Below, piece by piece: positions 42,878 to 52,581 of a DNA stretch of 64,000 nt. Below the pieces are notes generated by a model. That model was not told the origin of the DNA and did not search any database. It saw only the letters and a list, made by a program, of their open reading frames with translations. This DNA comes from Burkholderia lata. Its GTDB lineage: Bacteria; Pseudomonadota; Gammaproteobacteria; Burkholderiales; Burkholderiaceae. A program made the translations under genes and the position numbers. Position 1 is the first letter of the stretch. Each line of letters opens with the position of its first letter. The stretch lies in contig NC_007509.1 of NCBI RefSeq assembly GCF_000012945.1, positions 1,116,001-1,180,000 of the forward strand. The letters run 5' to 3'.

Positions 42878-43345
42878 TCAGGCCTGCGTCGACACCAGGC
42901 CGCCCGCCGTCGAGCCACCCGACTTCTCGAGCGCCGCGGCGAGTTGCGAGATCGCGGTCGAAAGCGCCCCCGAGATCGTGCTGGCTTCGGCGCTCAGCGA
43001 CTGCTGTTCGATCGCCGCGGCCGGGTCGTCCTTCGCGCGCTGCGCCGCGCTGGCCATCTGCTGCTGCAGTGCCGCGAGTTGCTTCTGCAGCCGGTCGATC
43101 AGCGCCTTCAACTGGCTGACCGCCGGGTCTTCCGACGACGCGCCCGATGCGCCGAGCGTTTGGCCGGTAGCGCCGGTCGAATCCTTCGTGCCGGTGGTGC
43201 CGGTCGTGCCGCTGGTGCCGGTCGTGCCGGTGGTGTTCGTGGCATTCGTGGCGTCGCCGGTGGACGATGTCGCGGCGGGCCTGGTTGCGGTCGCGCTGCT
43301 GTCGGCCAGCGGGGATCGCGTGGTCGTGGAGAAGTCGATCTGCAT
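42878..43345 (-). CDS. FlxA-like protein
   Basis: A 155-residue protein. After MQIDFSTTTR comes a Thr/Gly/Ser-rich low-complexity stretch with TGT-type repeats (TGTTGTSGTTGTTGTKD). A coiled-coil region then reads QLKALIDRLQKQLAALQQQ, the signature of the FlxA-like family, named for a flagellar-regulon gene of E. coli. A longer frame starts 120 bases upstream, but the repeat-poor extension looks non-coding. Function is unknown. No flagellar genes are adjacent. Confidence 0.7.
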   Translation of the reverse strand: MQIDFSTTTRSPLADSSATATRPAATSSTGDATNATNTTGTTGTSGTTGTTGTKDSTGATGQTLGASGASSEDPAVSQLKALIDRLQKQLAALQQQMASAAQRAKDDPAAAIEQQSLSAEASTISGALSTAISQLAAALEKSGGSTAGGLVSTQA

Positions 43346-43746
43346 GATGTCGGTCCATGTATTGGAAGGCGTCGTGACGGAATAAGGAACGCCTTCCAGA
43401 TTGTTTACGGCATTCGTCACATGAAACTTGAATATCGGGGTCGGACTGATTTGGCCGCAGATCACCGTGTTTTAGCCGCGAAAGGGCCAGATTGGCGGCA
43501 CCACGGCGCTGGTAAGATTGCCGCTTCGCCAGCGAAACTCGCGCGCCCACCGCCTTCGGGCACGCGCGCGCAACGCCGCCGGTCTCGACCCCCGCCCCTC
43601 CGGGCGCGGCACGCAACGGGTGCCGGCGCCGCGGATGCCGCTGCGCGGGTCGTCTTTGCCGTCCGCCTGCGTACCCCGCTCGCCGATTCGAGCGGCGAAC
43701 GCCATGCGGCGCGCACGCACTTCATCACGCATTCGAGGAACCCACG

Positions 43747-43881
43747 ATGGCCCGCATCGGCGCCTTCTGCATCACGACGTGGCTTGCCGCCGCGATTCTC
43801 TACTTCGGCCAGCACTCCGTCGCGATGATCGCGTTGAGCGGTGTCGTCGTATTCGGCGGGTTCGATCTGCTTCGTCCGTAG
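43747..43881 (+). CDS. 44-residue membrane protein
   Basis: A short gene with GAGGAAC 5 bases before its ATG. The product is nearly all hydrophobic, with two short membrane segments (CITTWLAAAILYFG and VAMIALSGVVVFGG) and ends in LLRP. It precedes the methyltransferase by 111 bases on the same strand. The clean ribosome site and the two-helix pattern support a real gene; the function is unknown. Confidence 0.6.
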   Translation: MARIGAFCITTWLAAAILYFGQHSVAMIALSGVVVFGGFDLLRP

Positions 43882-43992
43882 GCGCGCCTGGCCACGCCGC
43901 CGCGCACGGTCGCGACGGCCGATGCGACTGTGATAGCCTCTGCGGCACCATCCGTCACACGCACGCCTCGCTGGCGAACAGGAGAACGGGAT

Positions 43993-44769
43993 TTGAGTCA
44001 CGACCTGAATCGCCACCCGGCAGCCCTTGCCTGCAAAGTGTGTGCGGCCCACGCCCCCATCTGCGGCCTGGTCGATTTCTCGCGCTGCGGCGCCGACATC
44101 ATTGCCGGGAAGAAAGTCGACCCGTATGCGGGGGTTCCGGTCTACTACCACGCATGCGGGCAATGCGGCTTCACGTGGGCCCCGATGTTCGACAACTGGA
44201 CCCACGACGATTTCGCGCAGCATGTCTATAACGCCGACTACGCGCGCCACGATCCCGAGTATCTCGAGATCCGTCCGCAACAGCATGCCGACCTGATCTG
44301 CACCAGCTTTCCGGAAATGCGGGAAGGCCGGATGCTCGATTTCGGCTCGGGGCTGGGCCTGCTGGAACGGAAACTGGCATCGCGCGGTTTCACGAACGTG
44401 ACGTCGTACGATCCGTTCTCGCACCCGGCTCCGCCGGAAGGCAAGTTCGATACGATCCTGTCGTTCGAAGTGTTCGAGCATCATCCGGCGCCGTTCGACC
44501 TCTTCGACGAGATCATGCGTTACCGGAAACCCGACGGCGCGCTGCTGTTCCAGACGTCGCTGATCACCCCGGAAATCATCGAGCACGGCATCGATCAGTG
44601 GTGGTATTGCGTGCCGCGCAACGGGCACATCTCGTTTTACACGCCCCAGTCGCTGACGCTGCTTGCCCAGCGCCACGGGCTCGAATACGGCACGTTCGGC
44701 ACCTCTCTGCAGGTCGTCTTCGATCGCGCGGCGACACCGCGCTGGCTCGCCAAATTCCTCAATCCGTAA
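43993..44769 (+). CDS. Class I SAM-dependent methyltransferase with N-terminal zinc-type cysteines
   Basis: A 258-residue protein. The N-terminus carries CKVC and later CGQCG, a probable zinc ribbon. The methyltransferase core follows: motif I MLDFGSGLGLLERKLASRGF near residue 115, motif post I YDPF, and motif IV-like DTILSFEVFEHHPAP near 160. This architecture is found in methyltransferases of sugar or surface-glycan pathways. The start is TTG at 43993, chosen because GGAGAACGG stands right before it; the frame further upstream has no ribosome site. The substrate is not known. Confidence 0.8.
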   Translation: MSHDLNRHPAALACKVCAAHAPICGLVDFSRCGADIIAGKKVDPYAGVPVYYHACGQCGFTWAPMFDNWTHDDFAQHVYNADYARHDPEYLEIRPQQHADLICTSFPEMREGRMLDFGSGLGLLERKLASRGFTNVTSYDPFSHPAPPEGKFDTILSFEVFEHHPAPFDLFDEIMRYRKPDGALLFQTSLITPEIIEHGIDQWWYCVPRNGHISFYTPQSLTLLAQRHGLEYGTFGTSLQVVFDRAATPRWLAKFLNP

Positions 44770-44893
44770 CGGCTTGCCGGCCATCCGGCAGGCAACGAGC
44801 GCCGCGCGCATTCACGCGGCGTTTCACCGGCTCGCTGCCGCTAGCGCGGCATCATGCAGCACTTACACAGCACTTGCGCAGCACACGCCACCA

Positions 44894-47782
44894 TCAGCAC
44901 GCCGCGAACGTCGGCACCGCCGGCGCGACCGCCAGCGCGCGCTCGTTGAACACGACCGGCACGCCGCCTAGCCCCAGCCGGCAGTTCGGGCGATCGAGCC
45001 GCCACCCGTCGACGCGCAGCGCGACGCGCGGCACCGGCGCGCCGCCCGCATGCGGCAGGTCGATCGTAACCTGCCGCTTCGCGCCCGGTACCAGGTTCAG
45101 GTAGTTGTCGCTGTAGAACGCAGGCAGCACACGCACGCCGGTTGACGGGTCGAACACCTGCAGGTGCGTCATCAGCGCGACGGCGGTGCCGATGTTCGCG
45201 ACGTCGACCGTGATGCGCGTCGTCGTCGCGTCGGTCTCGGTCGATGTCGCACTGACGGAAACCGCCGCACCGGGCATCGTGTCGAGCGACGTGTATGCGT
45301 TGTCGCCCCCGTCGCGCTGCCGCCAGTAGACGTTCTCGGCCAGCGTCGTGCCGCCCGAATCGGTCAGCGCAAGCGCGACGATGCACACGTCGGACTTCGC
45401 GGCAGCCAGCGCCGACGCAAGATTCGCCACCACACGATACGACGCCTTCGCGACGCCACCGACATCCGCGGTCGTCCGGCTGCTCAGCGTGCCGTCGAGG
45501 TTGTACACGCGCATCTCGACGCGGCCGGTGACGGCTGCCGCCGTGTGATTCGCGATCGTCACGTCGGCCGTGCCGGCATCGAGAATCGCATTGACGCGAC
45601 GGCACCCGTGCTGCACCGCGAAGAACGACGCATGTTCCTCGAGATCGTGGCTGTACATCTGCCACACGAAGCTCGGCTGTGCGGGGTTCGTCATCCACAT
45701 GATCACGCCGGTGGCCGGCGACGTGATCCTCCCGGCCACCGGGCCGATCATCACGGCCGCGTTCGCCTCGTAGATCGCGCGGATGCATTCGTAGTTCATC
45801 ATCTGCGCCTTGCGCACGAAATCCGCGAGATTCCGGATCGCGCCGTAGCGCAGCGCCGTCATCGCGATGTACCCGGCACCGCCCTGCTTGCCGACCGCCG
45901 GGTAGTACGCACCGTTGCCGTTCATGTCGCGATCGGCCCAGAAATCGTCGGGGCATTCGTACGAGCCGGGCGGCAGCATCGATTCGACGAATTCGAGCGT
46001 CGGGATCGAATGCGAGCCGACTTCGTTGTGAAACGCGACCGACGTCGTGCCGTAGCCGCGGCTGAACGCGGCCTGCGGCGAGGCCCAGTTGTACGGACCG
46101 CCGGACGAATACCCGTTCACCGCGCCGGCGCCCGTATCGCCGGCCGAACTCGTGAGGCACAGGCGTTGCGGGTCCAGCTCGGCGACGAGCGCGTCGAGCC
46201 CCTTGACGAGTGCCGGCGGCGGCGACCCTTCGTTGCCGCCGCACCAGAGCAGGATCGACGGACGATGACGGTTGCGTGCGATCACGTCGCGGATGTTGTC
46301 GAGATCGCGCGGCACATTGGCCGGGCCCGATCCGTCTCCTTCGGTCGAGAAGAAGAAATCCTGCCAGACGAGGATCCCGTAGCGATCGCATGCGTCGAAG
46401 AAATCGTCGCTCGTGCTCTGCCCGTTCCAGTTGCGGATCAGGTTGAGGTTCGCGTCGCGATGGAGCCGCACCTGGTTGAACAGCCGGGTGCGCGGAATGC
46501 GCTTCAGCGCTTCGTCGAGCCCCCAGTTGCCGCCCATCACGAGGATCGGCAGGCCGTTGACCGTAATGCTCAACTGCTGGCCCATGCCGATGTCGCGCGC
46601 GTATTCGATGCGGCGCAGGCCGATATTCAGCGTGCGCTCGTCCGAGCGCCGGTGCGCGACGTCGACACCGACCTTCACCGCGTAGAGATTCGGCTCGCCA
46701 TACCCGTTCGGCCACCACAGGCGCGGTTGCCTGATCGACAGCGCCGCGATATCCGACGACGTGAGCGACACCTTCGTGGTCGTACTCGATGCGGGAATCG
46801 CGATGTCGTGGCGGAACGGCACACCGTTGCCGATGGTGCCGACGACAGTGGCGACGAGATCCGCACCCGAGCCGTTGTCCAGTTCGAGATCGAGTCGCAG
46901 CTCGGCACGCGACAGGTCGGTGGACAGCGTGTGCGCGACATTGATCGCCGCGATGCGCACCGCGCCGGTCGTGAACCAGGTCACCGGCTGCCAGATGCCG
47001 AGCTCGCGATCGGGGATCGTCGGCAACCAGTCCCAGCCCGCGGAGCAGAAGAACGTCGGCCCGTTCTTCAGCGTGACGCCGGTCGGGCCGCCGTTGCGAC
47101 CGCCGCGCGTGACGCCGCTTTTATAGCTCGGCAGCAGCGGCCCTTCGGAGAAATCCAGCTTGACCACGCGTACCGCGAGGTTGGCCGCGCCGCCCGCCTG
47201 CGGCACGAGCCGCGAGATATCGAACGCGCCCTGCTTGAACGCGCCTTCCAGCCGGCCGACGAGCGCTCCGTTCAGCCAGACCTCGGCGCAGTAATTGACG
47301 CCGCCGAAACGCAGCCACAACCGCTGCCCCGGCTGCCGTGCCGGCGCCGCGAAGGTCGTCCGGTACCAGTAGTCGGTGTCCTTCAGCGTATCGGGGATGG
47401 TGTCCGTGACGATGCGGCCATAGAGCGGATCGGGATACTTGCCGTTGACGATCATGCTGTTCAGCACGGTGCCGGGCACCGTCGCGGGCATCATGCCCGT
47501 CACGCCGGCCGCGCCCGACAGTTGCGCACCGCCGGCGCCCGGCAGGCTGCTCGCCGAGGCGAACGTCCAGTTCGTCGCGAGCTCCTGCGCGGCCAGCAGG
47601 CTGTGTTCCGGGTCGCTCGGCACGCCCGGCACGGTGGGCGCGACCGTCGCCGGGCCATCGGCGCCTGGCGTGCCGACGGCGCCCGACGTCGAATCGATAT
47701 CGCCGTTGCAGCCCGCGAGCCAGCCCGAGCCGGCGAGTGCTGCGCTGTAAGACAGGAATTTCCGGCGCGATTGCGATTTCAT
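44894..47782 (-). CDS. Exported glycoside hydrolase family 2 enzyme (mannosidase/glucosaminidase type)
   Basis: A 962-residue lipoprotein-like exported enzyme (RRKFLSYSAALAGSGWLAGC; both an Arg pair and a lipobox Cys near residue 25). The GH2 layout is clear: jelly-roll domain (YWYRTTFAAP, FGGVNYCAEVWLNG), beta-sandwich, and a TIM barrel with the acid/base Glu in CGGNEG near residue 517. A likely nucleophile Glu lies in HNEVGS near residue 587. Two C-terminal beta domains follow. The long GH2 form fits exo-beta-mannosidase or exo-glucosaminidase. It follows the GH92 gene by 76 bases and probably finishes degradation of the same glycan. GGGAGA precedes the ATG. Confidence 0.88.
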   Translation of the reverse strand: MKSQSRRKFLSYSAALAGSGWLAGCNGDIDSTSGAVGTPGADGPATVAPTVPGVPSDPEHSLLAAQELATNWTFASASSLPGAGGAQLSGAAGVTGMMPATVPGTVLNSMIVNGKYPDPLYGRIVTDTIPDTLKDTDYWYRTTFAAPARQPGQRLWLRFGGVNYCAEVWLNGALVGRLEGAFKQGAFDISRLVPQAGGAANLAVRVVKLDFSEGPLLPSYKSGVTRGGRNGGPTGVTLKNGPTFFCSAGWDWLPTIPDRELGIWQPVTWFTTGAVRIAAINVAHTLSTDLSRAELRLDLELDNGSGADLVATVVGTIGNGVPFRHDIAIPASSTTTKVSLTSSDIAALSIRQPRLWWPNGYGEPNLYAVKVGVDVAHRRSDERTLNIGLRRIEYARDIGMGQQLSITVNGLPILVMGGNWGLDEALKRIPRTRLFNQVRLHRDANLNLIRNWNGQSTSDDFFDACDRYGILVWQDFFFSTEGDGSGPANVPRDLDNIRDVIARNRHRPSILLWCGGNEGSPPPALVKGLDALVAELDPQRLCLTSSAGDTGAGAVNGYSSGGPYNWASPQAAFSRGYGTTSVAFHNEVGSHSIPTLEFVESMLPPGSYECPDDFWADRDMNGNGAYYPAVGKQGGAGYIAMTALRYGAIRNLADFVRKAQMMNYECIRAIYEANAAVMIGPVAGRITSPATGVIMWMTNPAQPSFVWQMYSHDLEEHASFFAVQHGCRRVNAILDAGTADVTIANHTAAAVTGRVEMRVYNLDGTLSSRTTADVGGVAKASYRVVANLASALAAAKSDVCIVALALTDSGGTTLAENVYWRQRDGGDNAYTSLDTMPGAAVSVSATSTETDATTTRITVDVANIGTAVALMTHLQVFDPSTGVRVLPAFYSDNYLNLVPGAKRQVTIDLPHAGGAPVPRVALRVDGWRLDRPNCRLGLGGVPVVFNERALAVAPAVPTFAAC

Positions 47783-47858
47783 GTTGTTCTCCCGGATTGC
47801 GTCGTCTCGACGGGCGCGCAGGGTGGCCCCTGCGCGTGCCCGCTTGCGTTTATCGCGT

Positions 47859-50561
47859 TTATCGCGCGCCGGCCTGGCGCATGCGCATCGCGGCCGACGC
47901 CCCGCCAGCCGTCATCTGCGTGTAGTCCGCGTTCGGCCCGGACGGCGGCGTCAGGTTGTCGGCGGCCGCCCACTGCGTCGGCGTCGCCGACAGCGCGTAG
48001 TTCATCGTGCCACCGTTGGCGATCTTGCCCAGCGGCAGCCATGAACCCGCGTAGTCCGCGCCGTTGACCTTCAGCGACTGGATATACGCAAACGACGGGC
48101 GCCCCGCACTATCCATCGCGACCTGCTTGTCGCTTTCGAGCCGCAGCGTCTTGCCGTTGCCGAACCAGACGGTGATCCCGCTGAACTGCGGCGTGGACAG
48201 TGCCAGCCCCGCCTCCGACGGAATGACCGGGAACATGCCGAGTGCCGCCCACACGTACCAACTCGACGTCGCGCCCATGTCGTCGTTGCCCGGCAGCCCG
48301 TCTCGGCCGGTCGTGAACGACTTCGACATGATGATCGGGAGAACGTACTGTGCGCCGCTCGGTTGCCCGGCCCAGTTGTATCCCCACGGCGACTGAAACG
48401 ATGGCTCGTTGCCGATGTACAGGTTGTTCGACGATTCGCCGCCGTTCAGGTCGCCGGTGGACGGCACGGTCGAGAACGGCGTCGTGATCGCAAACAGGTT
48501 GTTCAGCCGTGTGACGGCCGCCTGCTTGCCGCCGATCGCGTCGATCAGCGCGCTCCAGTCCTGCGCAAAGGTCCAGAAGTAGTTCGGCTCCGTCGACTCG
48601 TGGAACGAACCCTGCACGAGCGTGCCCAGCGTGCCGGGTGCGGAGCCGGCCGGCGGCGCGTTGCGCGCGGCAATCACCTTGTTCGTGTAGTCGAAGATGT
48701 TGCGCCACCACCCGGCCCGCGTGTACAGCGTGCCGATGTTGTCGGTCGTCACGCCGACCGACGGCGCGTTCAGCACGCCGGCGGGCAGTGCCTGCAGGAA
48801 TGCGGCTGCGGAACGGTCGCTCAGTACGCGCTCGATGGTGGCCGACGACGAGTGACCGTCGTCGCTCTGCGACAGGTAGTGGGCCGTCAGGAAATTGGCG
48901 AGCCCCGCTGCGCTCGTGCGGTCGTTGCACGCGCTGGACGGATCGAACACGGACTGCTTCGTCAGGCGTGCGGCCGATACCAGGTCGAAATCGGTCGCGC
49001 CGAACTTGTACGCGCCGGCAATCACGTTCAGCGCGTTGTCGCCCGCCATCGGCGTCGAATCATCGCTGCCATCGACCCAGTGCGGGAATGCGCCGCATTG
49101 CAACGCGTCGACGACGAGCGACTGCATCATGTCGCTCGATTCCTTCGGCGCGAGCAACGCCAGCAACTGTGCCTGCGACCGGTATGTATCCCACAGCGAG
49201 AAACCCGTGTAGTGGTTGCCCGCGCCGCCCTGCGATCCATCGGCACGCCGGAAGGCGTAATCGCCGACCTTTGCGGTCGCGCGCGGCGGAATGGTGCCGG
49301 TCTGGTCGACCGACTTCGGATAGCTGCCGTCCGCGTTCCTCGGCTGGCGCATGCTGCGGAATTCGCCGTTCGTGTCGCTGTAGAGCGTCGGCGTGCCGAA
49401 CACGCGATAGAGCGCGGTGTAGAACTTCGTCAGATTCGACTTCTGCGTCGCGTTCAGCGCGGCGGGTGTCGCGGCCTGGTCGATCTGGATCGTGTTGAGC
49501 CGGTCGTTCCACAGGCCGGACGCGTTCTTGCGTGCGTCGTCGAACGCGAGCTTCTCGCCCTCGGCTTTCAGGTTCGCCTGCGCATTCTGGACGCTGACGG
49601 ACGACACCCCGACTTTCACGGTGACGGTCCGGTCCGCGTCGGTCAGGTCGAACTGCAGCGTTGCCGCGCCGTTGCTGGCGGTATTCACCGCCGAGGTGCC
49701 CGCCTGCTTGCGCAGCGGCTTGTCGAAGGTCGCGTAGAAATACACGGGGGCATTCCACACCGTGCCGTACGGCGTGCAGAACGCGGGCGCCACGGCCTGC
49801 CCGCTCATCGACTTGCCGTCGCTCGCGAGCGCCAGCGCGACGTTGTTGGCCGTGACCTTCGTGCTGCCCGAATCGCTGTTGCCGTTCAGCTTCGCATCGA
49901 TCGCGAAGAAACCCTTGTCCTTGTTCGTGTACGTGAAGCGCGCGATACCGGAGCGCGCGGTCGCGCTCAGCTCCGTCACGATGCCGTTCGCGAGACGCAC
50001 CTTGTAGTACCCGGGTTCGGCCGTTTCGTCCGCGTAGCTGTACCCGATGCCGATCGGCCGCCCGCCCGACGCCACGGCCGTCGCCGCATCGGTCGGCAGC
50101 ATCGCGACCGTGCCCTGACCCGGGCACCCGACACCGCTCAGGTGCGTCACGCTGAAGAAGTCGATCGTGCCGCCCGACCCGCCCGACGACAGGTAGCCGC
50201 CCGAGCCGTTGAAGTTGTAGCGCGGCGTGTTCGGCCCGAAATTCACCATCCCGAACGGCACCATCGCGCCCGGGCTCACGTTGCCCGCGTAGCCGGAATC
50301 GTCGTTGACCTGCGTGCCGATCAACGGATTGACGAACTGCGTCAACGCCATGTTGGTGCGCTTCGGCGGAGCCGGTTGATCCGGCTGGGACGGCTGGGAC
50401 GGCTGCGATGGTTGGGACGGCCCCGAAGTCGGCGGCACGGTCGACGGCGCGTCGCCCGCGCCGTTGCTGGCCGTCTGAACACCGTTCACATCGTCGCCAC
50501 CACACGCGGCGAGTGCCGCGCAAGTCAGTGCGGCGACGAGCAAGAGTCGTGGATTTTTCAT
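47859..50561 (-). CDS. GH92-family alpha-mannosidase lipoprotein
   Basis: A 900-residue lipoprotein (lipobox LAAC at residue 20). A linker with GPSQPSQPSQPSQPDQP repeats joins it to the catalytic module. GH92 marks are present: VNPLIGTQ at the start, SGVGCPGQG, NHYTGFSLWDTYRSQAQL, FHESTEPNYFWTFAQDW, and GLPGNDDMGATSSWYVWAAL near residue 760. GH92 enzymes are calcium-dependent exo-alpha-mannosidases acting on high-mannose N-glycans or yeast mannan. Anchoring outside the cell and the GH2 partner downstream suggest harvest of eukaryotic mannosides. Confidence 0.93.
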   Translation of the reverse strand: MKNPRLLLVAALTCAALAACGGDDVNGVQTASNGAGDAPSTVPPTSGPSQPSQPSQPSQPDQPAPPKRTNMALTQFVNPLIGTQVNDDSGYAGNVSPGAMVPFGMVNFGPNTPRYNFNGSGGYLSSGGSGGTIDFFSVTHLSGVGCPGQGTVAMLPTDAATAVASGGRPIGIGYSYADETAEPGYYKVRLANGIVTELSATARSGIARFTYTNKDKGFFAIDAKLNGNSDSGSTKVTANNVALALASDGKSMSGQAVAPAFCTPYGTVWNAPVYFYATFDKPLRKQAGTSAVNTASNGAATLQFDLTDADRTVTVKVGVSSVSVQNAQANLKAEGEKLAFDDARKNASGLWNDRLNTIQIDQAATPAALNATQKSNLTKFYTALYRVFGTPTLYSDTNGEFRSMRQPRNADGSYPKSVDQTGTIPPRATAKVGDYAFRRADGSQGGAGNHYTGFSLWDTYRSQAQLLALLAPKESSDMMQSLVVDALQCGAFPHWVDGSDDSTPMAGDNALNVIAGAYKFGATDFDLVSAARLTKQSVFDPSSACNDRTSAAGLANFLTAHYLSQSDDGHSSSATIERVLSDRSAAAFLQALPAGVLNAPSVGVTTDNIGTLYTRAGWWRNIFDYTNKVIAARNAPPAGSAPGTLGTLVQGSFHESTEPNYFWTFAQDWSALIDAIGGKQAAVTRLNNLFAITTPFSTVPSTGDLNGGESSNNLYIGNEPSFQSPWGYNWAGQPSGAQYVLPIIMSKSFTTGRDGLPGNDDMGATSSWYVWAALGMFPVIPSEAGLALSTPQFSGITVWFGNGKTLRLESDKQVAMDSAGRPSFAYIQSLKVNGADYAGSWLPLGKIANGGTMNYALSATPTQWAAADNLTPPSGPNADYTQMTAGGASAAMRMRQAGAR

Positions 50562-51370
50562 TTTTTCGTTTAGTACCGTTAATTAAAACGATTGATCCGG
50601 CGCCGACGATTTTCGGCACGCCGCCTGGCTTGCGGCCCTGCGCGGCACATCGATGCCGCGCGGCGTGACGTCGACTGGTCCCCCCAAGCGACGCCGCGCT
50701 GACTTGTCACATGCGAATACCCGGCGACGGTCGTTGCCGCTGCAACCGTCGCCTCCACCGCCCTGTCTCCGGGAGCGTCACATGCTTCCCAGGGGCTTAC
50801 AGTGCCGCAACGACTGTTTATTCACTACAAGAAGTTTCCCGAATTTTCAGTTTGTTTAACTAAACACGCGGGGATTATTTTCGCTGTGACACGGAAGTCA
50901 TGCGTTTTCCGTGCAGCGCTCGCGTAGCGCCGAGGGACTTGTCGCCCAAATACCATCGATGCGCTCGGCGCATGGGGAAATTGATCCGCGACACGCAAGA
51001 TCATCGCGCCGACGATCTGTTTCAAATCGAGACTTGGGAAAGGTCCACGCAGGGGCGGCTCTTGAGAAACTGATCCATGGTCGAGACTCGTATCCGGTCA
51101 AATCGTCCCTTTCGGACGATCAGCGAGAAATCTTCAGCAGGATATTTCTGGAAAAACTGCGCGCCGACGAGGGTCCGGTCGAGGGTAAGCGCGTCTTCCT
51201 GGTCAGTTCCGGTGGATTCGGCGATCGGATCGAGCCATATCGCAACATCGAGCGCCTGGCGGCAGAAGGCGTGATCGCCTTGCTTGCCTGGAGAGATCGC
51301 TTCGATTCTTTTCTATACGTCGTCACTCGGCAGCGCTCGAATCAACCTGCGCCATCATGCTCCATTGAGC
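50562..51370. other. Scar-like stretch with a possible gene fragment
   Basis: No intact gene is supported in these 809 bases. On the plus strand, about 51040-51335 encodes a protein-like segment (LSDDQREIFSRIFLEKLRADEG; KRVFLVSSGGFGDRIEPYRN; GVIALLAWRDRFDSFLYVV). It lacks a convincing start and runs into the convergent glycosyltransferase gene. It may be the remains of a longer gene; I do not recognise the family. The 5' part of the gap carries the promoter of the GH92 operon, with TTAATTAA near 50578. Confidence 0.4.
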
Positions 51371-52261
51371 TCAAAGGTCAGGCCGCACGCTCGCGCGAAA
51401 GCGTTCATATGCCAGCATTCCCAGGCGGTACTCCGGCGAGGTTTCAAGCGGGGCCGAATACCTTTCCATCTTCGCCTCGAGTTCCGTCAGGTCGAAGCCA
51501 TGGTCGCCTGCGAACAGGAAGCGCCGAAACAGGCTGACCCATTCGGTTGGTACGGGGTCGAGCAACTCGGACGGAGCATGATCGATAGTGGATGATGTTT
51601 CACTGTGCGGTGTCGCCAGAAACGGGATGCATATTTTTCCTTTCAGCTCACCGGCGTCAATCCAGCGTTTATACAACACATCAATTGAGACGCCGGGTTG
51701 ATCACGCTGGGCTGAAAAAAGACGGCGCAGAGTCTGCTTTCCTACGGGAGTCACAATGTAGGCCGCAGAGGACCATGAATAGATTCCTTTGGCATCGAGG
51801 AGGTCGACGGTGGATAAGTTGTAGCCTCCGGAATCGTCATTTCCAGATGGCGACAAGCGCCAGGTCATTCGGCTATCCGCTTTCGCCAGCAGAAGCGGCA
51901 GAAATCTCCACTGGAATCCACACTCGAGGAACACGATGTCTACTGTCGGCTCGTCGTCCGTGAATTTCCGCATGACTTCGTCGGTCACGATATCGGAGAA
52001 AGCCTGGCTGATTTCAATATCATCTTCCAAAATGATGGTCGTAGACTTCGCATCCCCGCCATCTATTATTTTTTCATGGGACTGCCGACATGCCCATGTT
52101 CTATTTTTCAGTGCCGCATCGAATGGGCCGGCCGTCCCGCCGTCTACGGCAGCGAATCGCCTTATCATCGATTCGAGACCGAGCGCGTGAATCTGTTTCT
52201 CGATGCGGATGCGCCGCGCAACCGATCGATCAAGGTTGATGTAGTAGCCGTCCAATGACAT
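51371..52261 (-). CDS. GT25-family glycosyltransferase
   Basis: A 296-residue enzyme of the LPS/LOS biosynthesis GT25 family. The N-terminus GYYINLDRSVARRIRIEKQ is typical, as is TWACRQSHEKII. The metal-binding acidic motif is ILEDDIEIS (E79-D80-D81). Such enzymes add galactose or related sugars to surface glycans from nucleotide sugars. GGGAG lies 5 bases before the ATG. It stands alone between a gene fragment and an IS remnant, so it may be recently acquired or the survivor of a larger cluster. Confidence 0.83.
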   Translation of the reverse strand: MSLDGYYINLDRSVARRIRIEKQIHALGLESMIRRFAAVDGGTAGPFDAALKNRTWACRQSHEKIIDGGDAKSTTIILEDDIEISQAFSDIVTDEVMRKFTDDEPTVDIVFLECGFQWRFLPLLLAKADSRMTWRLSPSGNDDSGGYNLSTVDLLDAKGIYSWSSAAYIVTPVGKQTLRRLFSAQRDQPGVSIDVLYKRWIDAGELKGKICIPFLATPHSETSSTIDHAPSELLDPVPTEWVSLFRRFLFAGDHGFDLTELEAKMERYSAPLETSPEYRLGMLAYERFRASVRPDL

Positions 52262-52404
52262 CCAAACTCCCGTTACGATTCAACCTGCTGACCAGGCATG
52301 TCGCATTTCGTGAATGGTGAGGTCCGCCCGTTCCAGTCCATCGCCGAAAGCTCGGCCCTCCGACACCTACCGTCTTCAGGAGTGCCCGGCTTTAGAGTCG
52401 CGGA

Positions 52405-52581
52405 TTAATGCGATTCGTTCTCTGTCGGCTTCCGAGCGTAGGATGCAGGCGAAAATCCGTCCATCGATTTCTTCGGTCGTTCCTCGTTGTATTCCCGACG
52501 CCATGTCTCGATCGGGACCTTGCCATGCGGCAGGCGGGTGAACGCGTGTTCGTTCAGGCATTCGTTACGGATTCCCGTCAG
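52405..52581 (-). pseudogene. C-terminal remnant of an IS3-family transposase
   Basis: The minus-strand frame reads GIRNECLNEHAFTRLPHGK and ETWRREYNEERPKKSMDGF, which matches the end of IS3-family OrfB integrases (usual form RDECLNEHWF ... WRxxYNxxRPHxxL). The first catalytic Asp blocks are absent, and sequence before 52581 is unrelated. It is a dead fragment of about 59 codons that lies between the glycosyltransferase and the amine operon. Confidence 0.8.

Noticed and set aside
43080..43240. Short tandem repeat of possible CRISPR or phase-variable type
   Set aside because: It is the coding of a Thr/Gly-rich segment in the FlxA-like protein; repeats are short and imperfect, without spacers.
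45164..48067. 967-codon plus-strand open frame opposite the GH2 gene
   Set aside because: Antisense shadow; low complexity (Arg, His, Asp) and no fold signs.
48363..50573. 736-codon plus-strand open frame opposite the GH92 gene
   Set aside because: Antisense shadow of a clear GH92 gene.
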